A DNA stretch of 64,000 nucleotides from Muricauda sp. SCSIO 64092 (GCF_023016285.1 NZ_CP095413.1:5408501-5472500); one strand, 5' to 3'. Positions 7,547-18,279 are shown, counted from the first letter of the stretch. Numbers and translations: made by a program. The notes: generated by a model from the sequence alone, not told the origin.

Positions 7547-8071
7547 TTATTTGGTTCGTTCCCCTACAAACTGATCACTTTTATTTTTGAAGAGCACATT
7601 AAAACTCGTCAAGGACCCATAAATTCGGGTGACGTATTGTTGCAAATCCACCTTTTCCTGATCGTCCAGATTTTTACTGCTGTTGATTTTTTGCTCCATG
7701 ACCCGCAGCCGGTCCCGCACCATAACAATTTTATGAAAAAAGGTGTCGATGGGCATTTCCTTGTTCGCCACATTATCCCCGGGTTCCAAGATGAGTTTCC
7801 CCCCTCTCCATTTATCCGCAATGGCCACTCGCTCATGGGTGTCGCCCCACTTTTTTAGGATGGATACCAAGGAGCTTTCCACGTCAAAAAGGCTTACGGT
7901 GTCTACATCATCGTCGGATCGTTCAATAACTTCAAAATCGGCATCCAAATCTAGGGTCTCCAATCCATTTTCGATAAACGTGACCCAATAATGTTGGGAG
8001 GATACATTGGTGACCACCCCTTTTCCATATTCTGGATGGTCTATACGAGAGCCTATGCCCAATAGTTTCAT
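7547..8071 (-). CDS. Conserved hypothetical with N-terminal Tudor/SH3-like motif
   Basis: The 174-residue protein begins MKLLGIGSRIDHPEYGKGVVTNV. The G-x-x-V/I-x-H-x-x-Y/F-G-x-G-x-V pattern resembles the small Tudor-like fold at the C-terminus of UvrD/PcrA helicases. The rest is charged and probably helical, with the stretch VMVRDRLRVMEQKINSSKNLDDQEKVDL. The frame extends 25 codons upstream, but that extension is encoded by the REP-like repeat at 8094-8206, so I take the ATG at 8071. It leads the deoC-deoD operon. Function unknown. Confidence 0.7.
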   Translation of the reverse strand: MKLLGIGSRIDHPEYGKGVVTNVSSQHYWVTFIENGLETLDLDADFEVIERSDDDVDTVSLFDVESSLVSILKKWGDTHERVAIADKWRGGKLILEPGDNVANKEMPIDTFFHKIVMVRDRLRVMEQKINSSKNLDDQEKVDLQQYVTRIYGSLTSFNVLFKNKSDQFVGERTK

Positions 8072-8093
8072 AGCATACGTTTTGATAAAAACC

Positions 8094-8206
8094 TTCAATT
8101 CGAGTGCTTTGCGGAGCGCAAATGGTATCGAGAATAGATTTACCATATTTGTTCCCGATACAATTCCAATCCCGATAGCTATCGGGTCGGAATTACTCGA
8201 ACTGAC
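8094..8206. repeat. REP-like dispersed repeat, copy 2
   Basis: Ends CAATTCGAGTG (8096-8106) and ACTCGAACTGACA (about 8195-8206) are inverted. Inside are GGTATCGAGAA and a perfect 16-base palindrome CCCGATAGCTATCGGG (8171-8186). It shares its end sequences and the CGATACAATTCCAA word with the copy at 4001-4132. It lies in the 5' region of the hypothetical/deoC/deoD operon. Confidence 0.7.
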
Positions 8207-8238
8207 ATTAGTGTTCGATTCTTCGGCTCAAAAATACC

Positions 8239-9117
8239 CTACTCCTTTTCAAAAGACAACAGGGTAGTGTAAAAATCTTGGTAAATCGCATTGGCATCAA
8301 TGCTTTTGTAAAAGGTAATTGGACGTTTACCACTATCACGGGAAGTGGTAATACGTTCTGTTTCAGCAAAATTGGGATTGATGTATGCCGCGACCAATGC
8401 CAAATCCCACAATACCCTACTTTTTCGGGAACCGTCCAAATGTCCGTCCCAACGTTTTAGTAAAAACCGCCCTATATCATAGTTTCCAATTTCCCTGGAA
8501 AGATCTTTATATGCAATTTCCATGGCAACGGCCACACTTACGGGCATAATGGAAAGCTTAACCTCTGAATCCAATAGATAATCCAAAGCAAATGGATCCA
8601 TCATGGGGTTGAAATCATTTCGTTTTAAGACTCCGGAATTAAAATCCATTGTTGTTCCCAACCAATATACATTCAGTTTTTTGGCAATTTCGGGTTCAAT
8701 TAACACAGCGGAGGCGACATTGGTCAATGCGCCCAAAGCCAGAATGGTAATTTGTTCATTTGCCTTGGCCTGTTTTATGATTTCGTAGGCGGCCGCAGAA
8801 TGTTGGGCACGATCCCCCCAATCGTACATACGTGCCATTGCGCCGCGAAGGGTTTTTACCTCCAATCCCAATTCGCCCAATAGTTGCTGATTCAATCGAT
8901 GACTGTTCTCCATGGAACGCGGTTCGGCCCAATGGCTGGTTTGCCAGTGGGCAGCATTTAAGGCCGTAACTTCAACCTTGGGCTCCAGTAAAATTCTGAC
9001 AAGGGCGTACAGATCGTCGACTTCATTGCCCGTATCGGCATCTACAATGACCTGCCGTTTTTGCGCATGCCCAAAAAGCATTCCCAACAGCACAAAAAAA
9101 AGAACGGGGTATCGCAT
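8239..9117 (-). CDS. Secreted nucleoside hydrolase (IUNH family)
   Basis: The protein has 292 residues with a cleavable signal peptide (MRYPVLFFVLLGMLFGHAQ) and then VIVDADTGNEVDD. This is the calcium-binding DxDxGxxxDD signature of inosine-uridine preferring nucleoside hydrolases, which cleave the N-glycosidic bond of ribonucleosides. The central ITILALGALTNVA and NDFNPMMDPFALDYLL also fit the family. The signal peptide indicates work in the periplasm or at the surface, feeding bases and ribose into the cell. This matches the neighbouring deoD/deoC salvage genes, although it is a separate transcription unit beyond the repeat. Confidence 0.88.
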   Translation of the reverse strand: MRYPVLFFVLLGMLFGHAQKRQVIVDADTGNEVDDLYALVRILLEPKVEVTALNAAHWQTSHWAEPRSMENSHRLNQQLLGELGLEVKTLRGAMARMYDWGDRAQHSAAAYEIIKQAKANEQITILALGALTNVASAVLIEPEIAKKLNVYWLGTTMDFNSGVLKRNDFNPMMDPFALDYLLDSEVKLSIMPVSVAVAMEIAYKDLSREIGNYDIGRFLLKRWDGHLDGSRKSRVLWDLALVAAYINPNFAETERITTSRDSGKRPITFYKSIDANAIYQDFYTTLLSFEKE

Positions 9118-9202
9118 GAATTAGGTGTATTTTCCTAAAAATACCTGAAAACATTTACAAAACCACAACATAACCCTACTTCTTTTTTAGTTCCCAAAAC
9201 CG

Positions 9203-9210
9203 TATTTTTG
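9203..9210 (+). promoter_or_regulatory. TATTTTTG -7 box for uvrA
   Basis: TATTTTTG matches the Bacteroidota TAnnTTTG box 18 bases before the uvrA ATG. It implies a very short leader and argues against the TTG at 9208 being the start codon. Confidence 0.55.
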
Positions 9211-9228
9211 CAGCTTTGCTGTGACTCA

Positions 9229-12099
9229 ATGATAAATTACGAGGAAAACATCGAGGTTAAGGGCGCTCGCGTGCACAACCTCAAAAATATCGATGTCACC
9301 ATACCCCGTGAAAAGTTGGTGGTCATTACCGGACTTTCCGGTAGCGGAAAATCTTCCTTGGCCTTTGACACCATTTATGCCGAAGGACAACGCCGTTACA
9401 TCGAAACGTTTTCGGCCTATGCCAGACAATTCTTAGGGGGATTGGAACGCCCGGATGTGGACAAAATTGATGGACTCTCCCCCGTAATTGCCATTGAGCA
9501 AAAGACTACTTCAAAATCACCCCGTTCCACCGTAGGGACCATTACCGAGGTGTACGATTTTCTTCGCCTTCTTTTTGCCCGCGCAAGTGACGCCTATAGC
9601 TACAATACGGGTGAAAAAATGGTCAGCTATAGTGATGAACAGATAAAGCAGTTGATCGTACAGGCATACGAGGGCAAAAAAATCAATGTCCTGGCACCGG
9701 TAATCAAATCCCGTAAAGGGCATTATCGCGAGCTTTTTGAGCAAATCGGCAAGCAGGGTTTTGTTAAGGCCAGAGTGGATGGGGAAATCCTGGATATTGT
9801 CAAGGGGTTGAAGGTGGACCGCTATAAAACGCACGATATCGAAATTGTTATTGATCGACTGAAGATCACAGCAGGTGAAGAGTTGGACAAGCGCTTGACC
9901 GAAACCATAAATACGGCCATGTACAGTGGCAATAACGTACTTATGATCCTGGAAGAGGGGGAATCCGAGCCACGTTATTTTAGTAGGGATTTGATGTGTC
10001 CCAGTACGGGTATCTCCTACCCCACACCGGAACCCAACACGTTCTCCTTCAACTCCCCAAAGGGAATGTGCCCTGAATGCAATGGACTCGGCCATGTATA
10101 TGAAGTGAACGAGGAAAAAATATTTCCCAATAAAAAACTGTCCATAAAAGCCGGCGGTATCGCCCCATTGGGGGAATACAAACGCTCCTGGGCCTTTAAA
10201 CAGTTGGAAACCATTGGCCAACGTTATGGTTTTGACCTGGAAACACCCATTGAAAAAATTCCTGCCGAAGCCATGGACGTCATTCTCAATGGTGGTAAGG
10301 AAAGTTTTTCCGTGAATTCCAAAACACTGGGGGTGAGAAGGGAATACAGTATTGATTACGAGGGTATTTCCAATTTTATAAAAAATCAGTTTGAAGAGGC
10401 CAATTCCACTTCAATAAAACGATGGGCAAAGGAATATATGGACAAGATCTGTTGCCCCAGTTGCGAAGGCTCAAGATTGCGCAAAGAATCCCTCTACTTT
10501 AAAATCCAGGGCAAGAATATTGCAGAATTGGCGCAGATGGATATTGCCGAATTGGCTGCCTTCTTCAATACCCTGAACAATACATTGGAAGGTAACCAAA
10601 AGAAAATCGCCGAGGAAATAGTCAAGGAAATTAACGCCAGGATTGGATTTCTGCTCGATGTAGGTTTGGATTACCTCTCCTTGAATCGGGGTTCCAAAAC
10701 CCTATCCGGAGGAGAGGCGCAACGCATCCGTTTGGCCACGCAGATCGGCTCCCAATTGGTTGGGGTACTTTACATCTTGGATGAACCCAGTATTGGACTG
10801 CACCAAAGGGACAACGCACGTTTGATCCAGAGCTTGCAGTCGCTCAGAAATATTGGCAATTCGGTTATCGTTGTAGAACATGACCGGGATATGATAGAAG
10901 CTGCGGACCATGTAATTGACATTGGGCCTAAAGCCGGAAAACACGGTGGCGAAATCATTTCGGAAGGCCCACCCGAGGAATTGACCTCCCATCATACCCT
11001 AACAGCGGATTATATTACTGGGGAAAGGGAAATTGAAGTACCGTCAAAACGCAGGAAAGGGACCGGTAAAAAGATTACCCTTTCAGGTTGTACGGGAAAC
11101 AACTTAAAGAATATAAGTGTTGATTTTCCCTTGGGCAAAATGATTGGTGTGACCGGGGTCTCCGGCAGTGGAAAATCCACCTTGATCAATGAGACGCTCT
11201 ATCCAATCATGAACGCCCATTATTTTAATGGTGTTAAAAAACCCATGCCCTACAAAAAGATTACCGGCCTGGAACATATCGATAAGGTAATCGATATCAA
11301 CCAATCCCCCATAGGACGTACACCGCGTTCCAATCCAGCTACCTATACGGGTGTATTTAGTGAAATACGCTCCTTGTTTTCAAAGACCACTGAGGCCACC
11401 ATTAGGGGATACAAACCAGGACGGTTCAGCTTTAATGTCCAAGGAGGACGATGTGAAACCTGCCAGGGTGGTGGATTGAAAATCATTGAAATGAATTTCC
11501 TCCCCGATGTTTATGTGGAATGTGAAACTTGCAACGGCAAGCGTTTTAATCGGGAAACCCTGGAGATTCGTTACAAAGGCAAGTCCATTGCCGATGTTTT
11601 GGAAATGACGATTGACGAAGCCGTGGATTTTTTTGAAAACATTCCTAAAATCCATCGAAAACTAAAGACCATTAAGGATGTAGGTCTGGGCTATATTTCA
11701 TTGGGACAGCAATCCACCACATTGTCCGGTGGGGAGGCCCAGCGCGTAAAACTGGCCACGGAACTGTCCAAAAGGGATACGGGCAATACCTTTTACATTT
11801 TGGACGAACCTACTACAGGCCTGCATTTTGAGGACATCCGTGTTTTGATGGAAGTATTGAATAAGTTGGTCGACAAAGGCAATACCGTCCTTGTCATAGA
11901 ACACAATATGGATGTCATTAAAATGATGGACCATATTATTGATATTGGTTACGAAGGAGGACGTGGCGGTGGTATGGTCGTTGCCAAAGGAACACCGGAA
12001 CAGGTAATTAAAAATGGAAAGGGTTACACTGCCCAATTTTTGAAGAAAGAATTGGAAAACTCCAATAAAAAAATAGCCAAAGCCGTTTATACAGAATAG
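9229..12099 (+). CDS. uvrA: Excinuclease ABC subunit A
   Basis: UvrA is the damage-recognising ATPase of nucleotide excision repair; with UvrB it scans DNA for bulky lesions. The protein shows two ABC modules: first Walker [11 protein letters not shown] near the N-terminus, signature [12 protein letters not shown] and [11 protein letters not shown]; second [21 protein letters not shown] and [11 protein letters not shown]. Zinc modules CPECNGLG and CETCQGGG…CETCNG are present. Length of 956 residues from the ATG at 9229 is normal. That start is preferred to an in-frame TTG at 9208, which overlaps the -7 box. It is followed at one base by a LOG-family gene. I see no palindrome here like the S24 operator at 2641-2719. 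Confidence 0.97.
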   Translation: MINYEENIEVKGARVHNLKNIDVTIPREKLVVITGLSGSGKSSLAFDTIYAEGQRRYIETFSAYARQFLGGLERPDVDKIDGLSPVIAIEQKTTSKSPRSTVGTITEVYDFLRLLFARASDAYSYNTGEKMVSYSDEQIKQLIVQAYEGKKINVLAPVIKSRKGHYRELFEQIGKQGFVKARVDGEILDIVKGLKVDRYKTHDIEIVIDRLKITAGEELDKRLTETINTAMYSGNNVLMILEEGESEPRYFSRDLMCPSTGISYPTPEPNTFSFNSPKGMCPECNGLGHVYEVNEEKIFPNKKLSIKAGGIAPLGEYKRSWAFKQLETIGQRYGFDLETPIEKIPAEAMDVILNGGKESFSVNSKTLGVRREYSIDYEGISNFIKNQFEEANSTSIKRWAKEYMDKICCPSCEGSRLRKESLYFKIQGKNIAELAQMDIAELAAFFNTLNNTLEGNQKKIAEEIVKEINARIGFLLDVGLDYLSLNRGSKTLSGGEAQRIRLATQIGSQLVGVLYILDEPSIGLHQRDNARLIQSLQSLRNIGNSVIVVEHDRDMIEAADHVIDIGPKAGKHGGEIISEGPPEELTSHHTLTADYITGEREIEVPSKRRKGTGKKITLSGCTGNNLKNISVDFPLGKMIGVTGVSGSGKSTLINETLYPIMNAHYFNGVKKPMPYKKITGLEHIDKVIDINQSPIGRTPRSNPATYTGVFSEIRSLFSKTTEATIRGYKPGRFSFNVQGGRCETCQGGGLKIIEMNFLPDVYVECETCNGKRFNRETLEIRYKGKSIADVLEMTIDEAVDFFENIPKIHRKLKTIKDVGLGYISLGQQSTTLSGGEAQRVKLATELSKRDTGNTFYILDEPTTGLHFEDIRVLMEVLNKLVDKGNTVLVIEHNMDVIKMMDHIIDIGYEGGRGGGMVVAKGTPEQVIKNGKGYTAQFLKKELENSNKKIAKAVYTE

Positions 12100-12100
12100 T

Positions 12101-12787
12101 ATGAGAAAAGAACAGCACCATAAAGGCTGGAACGAAATCAAAACCAATGATTCGTGGGCCATTTTTAAGATAATGGGTGAATTTGTCAATGGGTTTGAAC
12201 GGATGAGCCTCATAGGTCCCTGCGTGTCCATTTTTGGTTCAGCAAGGATACGCCCTGGCGATACCTACTATGAACTGGCAGTGAATGTAGCCAGGCGTAT
12301 TGCAGAATCGGGATACGGCGTTATCACCGGAGGTGGTCCGGGTATCATGGAAGCAGGTAATAAGGGAGCGAATATGGCCGGGGGAACTTCTGTGGGCCTA
12401 AACATCGATCTTCCTTTTGAACAACATGATAATCCCTTTATTGATTCCGATAAAAGTTTGGATTTTGACTATTTCTTTGTCCGAAAGGTAATGTTTGTGA
12501 AGTACAGTCAAGGTTTTGTGGTCATGCCAGGTGGTTTTGGGACTTTGGATGAGCTTTTTGAGGCGATGACATTGATCCAAACCAACAAAATACACACTTT
12601 TCCCATCATTTTGGTTGGTACCGAATTCTGGAGTGGCCTGCTGGACTGGATTAAAAGTACCATGCTGGAAGCAGGAAACATTAGCGCCCACGACATGGAT
12701 CTGATTCGGCTTGTGGATACGGAAGATGAAGTGGTTGAAATTATAGATGCCTTTTACAAGGGCAATACCTTAAGTCCCAATTTTTAA
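12101..12787 (+). CDS. LOG-family protein (TIGR00730 Rossmann fold)
   Basis: This 228-residue cytosolic protein carries both signatures of the LOG family: GGGPGIMEAGNKGA (about residues 86-99) and PGGFGTLDELFE (about 145-156). Characterised members are cytokinin riboside 5'-monophosphate phosphoribohydrolases or general nucleotide 5'-monophosphate nucleosidases that release the base and ribose 5-phosphate. The N-terminal extension (about 40 residues) is typical of the longer bacterial forms. It starts one base after the uvrA stop and is probably co-transcribed. The link to repair is only positional; the substrate here is unknown. Confidence 0.9.
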   Translation: MRKEQHHKGWNEIKTNDSWAIFKIMGEFVNGFERMSLIGPCVSIFGSARIRPGDTYYELAVNVARRIAESGYGVITGGGPGIMEAGNKGANMAGGTSVGLNIDLPFEQHDNPFIDSDKSLDFDYFFVRKVMFVKYSQGFVVMPGGFGTLDELFEAMTLIQTNKIHTFPIILVGTEFWSGLLDWIKSTMLEAGNISAHDMDLIRLVDTEDEVVEIIDAFYKGNTLSPNF

Positions 12788-12801
12788 ACCCGTAAGCGCT
12801 C

Positions 12802-15639
12802 TTGAAAGTTCCCTTTGTCCATTACACCTTGTTTTTAGCGATTGTCCTGTATGGTTTACCAGGACATGCCCAGCATAAAAATAGGGTCACGGCCACTTTA
12901 CGGGGAGAGGACCACACCATTACCATCAGTCAACAGTTTTCCTATACCAACCAATCCCAGACAGGATTGAATGTTTTGTATTTCAATGATTGGAACCATT
13001 CGTATTCCAGCAAAAAAACAGCGCTTGCCAAAAGGTTTGGCGAAGAGTTCAATAGGAGTCTTCACCTGGCCAAGGATAAGAACAGGGGCTTCACGGAAAT
13101 CACGAGTATAGTTGATAAGGACTACCGGGGATTGGAATGGGAAAGAACCGAGGAAAGGGAAATTATTAGGGTGACCCTTGCCGAAACCCTGGAGCCAGGG
13201 GCATCAATCGATTTGTTTTTTACCTATGATGTGGATTTGCCCAGTAGCCGCTATACCGATTATGGCCATGGCTATATGGGGGGATATTATTTACGGGATT
13301 GGTACCTTACCCCAGCAGTTTTTGATAAAGAGTGGAAACTCTATGCCAATAAGGACTTGAATGACCTGAATACCGAAATTACCGATACGGAAATACGATT
13401 AAATTTTCCAAAGGGATTACATCTGGCCACCAATTATGAAGTGGTCACGCTTACCAATATTTCTATAAGCAACCATGCCTATCTCACGGCAAAAAATCGA
13501 AAGAATTGCCAGATTGTGCTTACACCGGAAAAGCGGTTTACAACCCATGCCACATCCTTCCTAACGGTAACTACCGATATAGAAGCTTCAAAATACGATA
13601 AGACCTCACAGGGCATCTCCATTGATAGGGTGGCAAACTTTATCGAAAGGAATTTGGGGCACTATCCCCATAAGAACCTATTGGTGGCCGAAGTGGATTA
13701 TGCCAGAAACCCCTTATATGGATTGGGACTATTGCCCAGTTTTATAAGGCCCTATCGTGAGCAGTTCCAATTTGAGATGAAATTCCTCAAAACGGCTTTG
13801 TACAATTTTGTGGAAGAGACCTTGTTTTTGGATGAGCGCAAGGAGCGATGGGTTCATGATGGAATTGTCAATTACCTCATGATCAAGTACGTTGATGAAT
13901 ATTATCCCGATCAAAAGTTTACCGGAAAACTATCCAAGGTATGGGGCTTTCGTTCCTACAATCTGGCCCAAATGCATTTTAATGAGCAATATTACCTTTT
14001 GCAAATGACGTCTGTAAGACGAAATGATCATCAGCCGCTCTCTACCCCCAACGATTCCCTAACACGCTGGAACCAGAAGATTGCCAACCGCTATAAGGCC
14101 GGGCTCGGTTTGGCCTATCTTGGTGAATATATAGGTTATGAACATGTGGACAACAGTATTACCGAGTTTTTTGAGGAATTTAAACTAAAGCCACATGTCA
14201 ATGCATTGGACATGGAACGTATCCTTAAAAAGAGATCGGAAAAAGATATCAACTGGTTTTTTGATGAGTATGTCGCCCTCCGTAATAATATTGACTTTAA
14301 AATCAAAAAAGTATCAAAAACGGAGGATTCCATTTCCTTCACCATTAAAAATAAAACGGGCAGTAAGGTCCCCATATCACTTTTTGGACTCCAAAAAGAT
14401 TCCATCGTTTCAAAATACTGGTTTACGGGCATCGACACCACCAGTAGTTTTACGGTTCCCAACAACGGTGAAAACCGGTTGGTGCTGAATTACGACAAAA
14501 AAATTCCTGAGGTAAACCAGGACAATAACTGGAAGAGTCTCAACGGTTTTTTTTCCAGCAATAAAAAATTACAGTTCCGTTTTTTTAAGGACACCGAAAA
14601 CCCCTATTACAACCAATTGTTTTACGTGCCCGAATTTAAATTTAATGTCAACGATGGCCTGTCTGCCGGGGTTAGTTTAAACAACAGGCCTTTTATCTTA
14701 AGACCTTTCTCTTTTGACATTAAGCCGAGGTATGCCACAAAAGAAAGATCCATAGTCGGTAGTGCAAACCTTACCAAGCGGCAGTTTTTCAATGAGGGAA
14801 AGTTGAATTTCATCAGTTATTCCCTTAGTGGCGGAACTTCTTTTTTTGATGAAAGATCCCGATTTACCACCATTACCCCTTCCATAAACTTTGTTTGGCG
14901 TCCTGAGGATTTTATTTCCAATCGGAGGCAATTTATGTTTTTTAGGGTGCGAAATGTATTTCGGAACATTGACGAAAACATTATTGACCAAATCGATACC
15001 GAACCCGATTTTACGGTCTTTAACCTACGTTACGGAGATATCGACAACAATATTCTCCGGTTTCGTTCATGGATTGTTGATGCTCAGGTAGCAGGGGATT
15101 TTTCAAAAGTGTCCTTTGAATGGGAACAACGTACCCTGTTCGACAATAATCGCCAATTGAATTTACGACTCTATGCCGGAAAATTCATTACCAACAATTC
15201 GAACTCTGATTTTTTTAGTTTTGCCCTAGATCGTCCAACGGATTATTTATTTGACCTACCCTATCTCAACAGATCTCAAAATGCCACAGGCTTTACCAGT
15301 CAGCAATTCATTTTGGCGGAAGGGGGATTCAAATCCATTTTTGACGATCGTTTTGGCAATGATTGGATACTTACGGGGAATCTTAGCTTTAACCTTTGGC
15401 AATGGCTGGAGTTATATGGGGACATTGGAGGTATAAAGGATCAGGATGAACGGGCAAGATTCAAGTATGGCTATGGGGTGCGTTTGAATTTGGTAACGGA
15501 CTTTTTTGAACTGTATTTTCCCATTTATTCCAACAACGGTTACGAAATTGCACAGCCCAATTATGGGGAACGTATCCGATTTGTAGTTACGGTAAGTCCA
15601 AGAATACTAACGGGACTGTTTACAAGACGATGGTTTTAA
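12802..15639 (+). CDS. M1-peptidase-like protein with C-terminal barrel, catalytic motif lost
   Basis: This 945-residue secreted protein starts at a TTG with a clear signal peptide (KVPFVHYTLFLAIVLYGLPGHAQ). Residues about 30-450 follow the M1 aminopeptidase layout, including the segment where family members have HExxH and then W-x-N-E-G-F-A-x-Y. Here these read TALYNFVEETL and WVHDGIVNYL, so both zinc histidines are absent and the glutamate is aspartate. The C-terminal third consists of alternating strands ending in aromatic residues (final Phe), as in outer-membrane barrels. It is 14 bases after the LOG gene. I infer a surface-anchored, non-peptidase M1 fold, perhaps for binding or assembly. 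Confidence 0.75.
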   Translation: MKVPFVHYTLFLAIVLYGLPGHAQHKNRVTATLRGEDHTITISQQFSYTNQSQTGLNVLYFNDWNHSYSSKKTALAKRFGEEFNRSLHLAKDKNRGFTEITSIVDKDYRGLEWERTEEREIIRVTLAETLEPGASIDLFFTYDVDLPSSRYTDYGHGYMGGYYLRDWYLTPAVFDKEWKLYANKDLNDLNTEITDTEIRLNFPKGLHLATNYEVVTLTNISISNHAYLTAKNRKNCQIVLTPEKRFTTHATSFLTVTTDIEASKYDKTSQGISIDRVANFIERNLGHYPHKNLLVAEVDYARNPLYGLGLLPSFIRPYREQFQFEMKFLKTALYNFVEETLFLDERKERWVHDGIVNYLMIKYVDEYYPDQKFTGKLSKVWGFRSYNLAQMHFNEQYYLLQMTSVRRNDHQPLSTPNDSLTRWNQKIANRYKAGLGLAYLGEYIGYEHVDNSITEFFEEFKLKPHVNALDMERILKKRSEKDINWFFDEYVALRNNIDFKIKKVSKTEDSISFTIKNKTGSKVPISLFGLQKDSIVSKYWFTGIDTTSSFTVPNNGENRLVLNYDKKIPEVNQDNNWKSLNGFFSSNKKLQFRFFKDTENPYYNQLFYVPEFKFNVNDGLSAGVSLNNRPFILRPFSFDIKPRYATKERSIVGSANLTKRQFFNEGKLNFISYSLSGGTSFFDERSRFTTITPSINFVWRPEDFISNRRQFMFFRVRNVFRNIDENIIDQIDTEPDFTVFNLRYGDIDNNILRFRSWIVDAQVAGDFSKVSFEWEQRTLFDNNRQLNLRLYAGKFITNNSNSDFFSFALDRPTDYLFDLPYLNRSQNATGFTSQQFILAEGGFKSIFDDRFGNDWILTGNLSFNLWQWLELYGDIGGIKDQDERARFKYGYGVRLNLVTDFFELYFPIYSNNGYEIAQPNYGERIRFVVTVSPRILTGLFTRRWF

Positions 15640-15769
15640 TTGCGAAATCAACAATATTTCCTTCACAAAGGAAGCTTTAATTGTTATTTTCTTCTTTTAA
15701 AGCGCCATTTTTTGCTATTTTAAGAATAAAATATGACAAAAGTCGTTTTTTTAAAAGCGCTCTTTTTGA

Positions 15770-15777
15770 TATTTTTG
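15770..15777 (+). promoter_or_regulatory. TATTTTTG -7 box for the E1 dehydrogenase
   Basis: TATTTTTG matches TAnnTTTG, 18 bases before the ATG. The preceding region is A/T-rich without a clear -33 TTTG. Confidence 0.5.
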
Positions 15778-15795
15778 CACCAAATTCCTAACTAG

Positions 15796-18207
15796 ATGAA
15801 AACTGACCCTAAAACAAGCAATGACATTTCGTTTGAGGATTTTAAAGATCAAATCTTAAATGATTACAGGATTGCCGTTGTGAGTAGGGAATGCAGTCTC
15901 CTGGGCCGTAGGGAGGTTTTGACCGGAAAGGCAAAATTTGGGATTTTTGGAGATGGTAAGGAGTTGCCACAGTTGGCAATGGCCAGGGCTTTTAGGGACG
16001 GTGATTTTAGAAGTGGTTATTACAGGGACCAAACATTTATGATGGCTTTGGGCTATTTGGGGCCAAAAGAATTCTTTCATGGATTGTATGCCACTACGGA
16101 TTTGAACAAAGATCCCATGAGTGCCGGTCGCCAAATGGGAGGACATTTTGTGACACACAGTCTTAACGAAGATGGGACATGGAAGGATTTGACCAAACAA
16201 AAGAACAGTAGTGCGGACATCTCCTGTACCGCTGGACAGATGCCCCGTTTATTAGGTTTGGCCCAAGCCTCCAAAATATATAGGGAGGTTCCGGAAATTG
16301 ACCCAACCAATTTCTCCAATAACGGGAATGAAGTTGCTTGGGGAACCATAGGAAATGCCAGTACCAGTGAAGGGCACTTTTTTGAGACCTTAAACGCTGC
16401 AGGAGTTATGCAGGTACCCATGGTCATCAGTATTTGGGACGATGAATATGGGATATCCGTACCCCAGGAGTTCCATACCATAAAAAGTGATATTTCCGAA
16501 GCATTGAGTGGATTCCAAAAAACCGATACAAAAAATGGGTTTGAACTTATAAAAGTACCTGGTTGGGATTATACGGCATTGATACATGCCTATGAAAATG
16601 CATCGGATAGTGCAAGGGAATCCCATATCCCCGTATTAATACACGTAACCGAGCTTACCCAACCCCAGGGGCATTCAACTTCGGGCTCCCACGAACGATA
16701 TAAAAGTGCCGAGCGCCTTGAATGGGAACGCGAAAATGACTGCAATAAACGGTTCCGGGAATGGATTATCCAAAACAACATCGCCGGAGAGGAGACCTTA
16801 AAGAATATTGAGAAGTCCTGTAAACAGGAGGTAAGAAATGCCAAGAAGGAAGCATGGGCCGAGTTCCTATCCCCCAATCTTACCGAGAAAAGGAGGGTTA
16901 TAGGGCTTTTGGAAAACCTGGCAGCTTTCAGCCCCAATAAATCGTTTATCAATAAGGTCAAAAATGATCTCATTGCCATAGATGAACCTATTAAAAGGGA
17001 TTTGGTTTCCCATGCTAGAAAGTCTTTGCGATATGTCATTGGGGAGGAAAACGAATCCAAAAAAGCACTGCAGGCCTGGGTAAATGGTTACCTTACGAAA
17101 ACACAACCAAAATACAGTTCACATCTTTATAGTGAACTCCCAAGCAATGCCACCAAAATACCCGAAGTCAAACCCGTTTACGCAGAAAATGGGGAAACAG
17201 TTGATGGAAGAATCATCCTCAGGGACAATTTCGACAAACTTTTTGAAAAATATCCCAAAGCCCTTGTTTTTGGGGAGGATACCGGAAATATTGGGGACGT
17301 AAACCAAGGACTGGAAGGTTTGCAAAACAAATATGGAAAATTACGCATCGCAGATACTGGAATACGGGAGACCACCATTGTCGGACAGGGCATCGGAATG
17401 GCCCTTCGGGGATTAAGGCCCATTGCGGAAATTCAATATTTGGACTACATCCTTTATGCCATTCAAACCTTGAGCGATGACCTGGCGACCCTTCACTACC
17501 GAACGGTAGGTAAGCAAATGGCCCCATTGATTATCCGTACCCGGGGACATCGATTGGAAGGTATCTGGCACTCCGGGTCCCCAATGGGTGGATTGGTTCA
17601 TTTGTTGCGTGGGATGCATATCCTGGTTCCAAGAAACATGACCAAAGCTGCTGGTTTTTACAATACCCTTATGCAGGGTAATGAGCCTGCCCTGGTTATT
17701 GAAAGCTTAAATGGATATCGCTTAAAAGAACCAAAACCTACCAACCTTGGGAAATTCCGTACACCAATAGGTGTTGTGGAAACCGTTAAGGAAGGAACCG
17801 ATATTACCTTGGTGTCCTACGGCTCCACATTGCGAATGGTACTTAAAGTGGCCAAGGAGCTTTTGGAAGTTGGTATTGATGCTGAAGTCATTGATGCCCA
17901 ATCACTGCTTCCTTTTGATATTCATCACGACGTGGTAAAAAGTATTCAGAAGACCAATAGGTTATTGGTCATTGATGAGGACGTTCCCGGAGGTGGGTCC
18001 GCTTACCTGTTGCAGGAAATTGTGGAAAAACAAGGCGCCTATCACTATCTGGACAGTGCACCGCAAACCTTATCCGCCAAAGCGCATCGTCCCGCCTATG
18101 CCACGGATGGTGATTATTTTTCAAAACCCAACGAAGAGGATATTTTTGAAAAGGTGTATGCCATTATGCACGAAGCGCAACCGAATGATTATCCAAGTTT
18201 GAGATAA
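15796..18207 (+). CDS. Fused alpha/beta E1 of branched-chain 2-oxoacid dehydrogenase
   Basis: The 803-residue thiamine-diphosphate enzyme joins the E1 alpha half (about residues 1-400) to the E1 beta half (about 450-803), a fusion common in Bacteroidota. The alpha half has ELPQLAMARAFRDGDFRSGYYRDQT and the cofactor loop GTIGNASTSEGHFFE, where GDGATSEG would be canonical. The beta half has VFGEDTG, GLRPIAEIQYLDY, GSPMGGLVHLLRGMHILVP and VIDAQSLLPFD. It decarboxylates 2-oxo acids from valine, leucine and isoleucine and passes acyl groups to E2, giving branched starters for fatty acids. E2 and E3 are not in the window. A TATTTTTG promoter box precedes it. Confidence 0.9.
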   Translation: MKTDPKTSNDISFEDFKDQILNDYRIAVVSRECSLLGRREVLTGKAKFGIFGDGKELPQLAMARAFRDGDFRSGYYRDQTFMMALGYLGPKEFFHGLYATTDLNKDPMSAGRQMGGHFVTHSLNEDGTWKDLTKQKNSSADISCTAGQMPRLLGLAQASKIYREVPEIDPTNFSNNGNEVAWGTIGNASTSEGHFFETLNAAGVMQVPMVISIWDDEYGISVPQEFHTIKSDISEALSGFQKTDTKNGFELIKVPGWDYTALIHAYENASDSARESHIPVLIHVTELTQPQGHSTSGSHERYKSAERLEWERENDCNKRFREWIIQNNIAGEETLKNIEKSCKQEVRNAKKEAWAEFLSPNLTEKRRVIGLLENLAAFSPNKSFINKVKNDLIAIDEPIKRDLVSHARKSLRYVIGEENESKKALQAWVNGYLTKTQPKYSSHLYSELPSNATKIPEVKPVYAENGETVDGRIILRDNFDKLFEKYPKALVFGEDTGNIGDVNQGLEGLQNKYGKLRIADTGIRETTIVGQGIGMALRGLRPIAEIQYLDYILYAIQTLSDDLATLHYRTVGKQMAPLIIRTRGHRLEGIWHSGSPMGGLVHLLRGMHILVPRNMTKAAGFYNTLMQGNEPALVIESLNGYRLKEPKPTNLGKFRTPIGVVETVKEGTDITLVSYGSTLRMVLKVAKELLEVGIDAEVIDAQSLLPFDIHHDVVKSIQKTNRLLVIDEDVPGGGSAYLLQEIVEKQGAYHYLDSAPQTLSAKAHRPAYATDGDYFSKPNEEDIFEKVYAIMHEAQPNDYPSLR

Positions 18208-18243
18208 AAGATTTCATTCCTTGGGGCCAGCACAGTTCGCGAC

Positions 18244-18279
18244 TTGTGATTTTAAAAGTTATCAAAAATAAAATCACAA
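18244..18279 (+). terminator. Possible terminator after the E1 gene
   Basis: TTGTGATTTTA (18244-18254) pairs perfectly with TAAAATCACAA (18269-18279) across a 14-base loop, 36 bases after the stop codon. It lacks a strong T-run, so it may be a weak terminator or an mRNA-end structure. Confidence 0.4.

Noticed and set aside
9517..10221. Long minus-strand frame within uvrA
   Set aside because: It is fully inside a well-supported gene on the other strand and has no recognisable motif.
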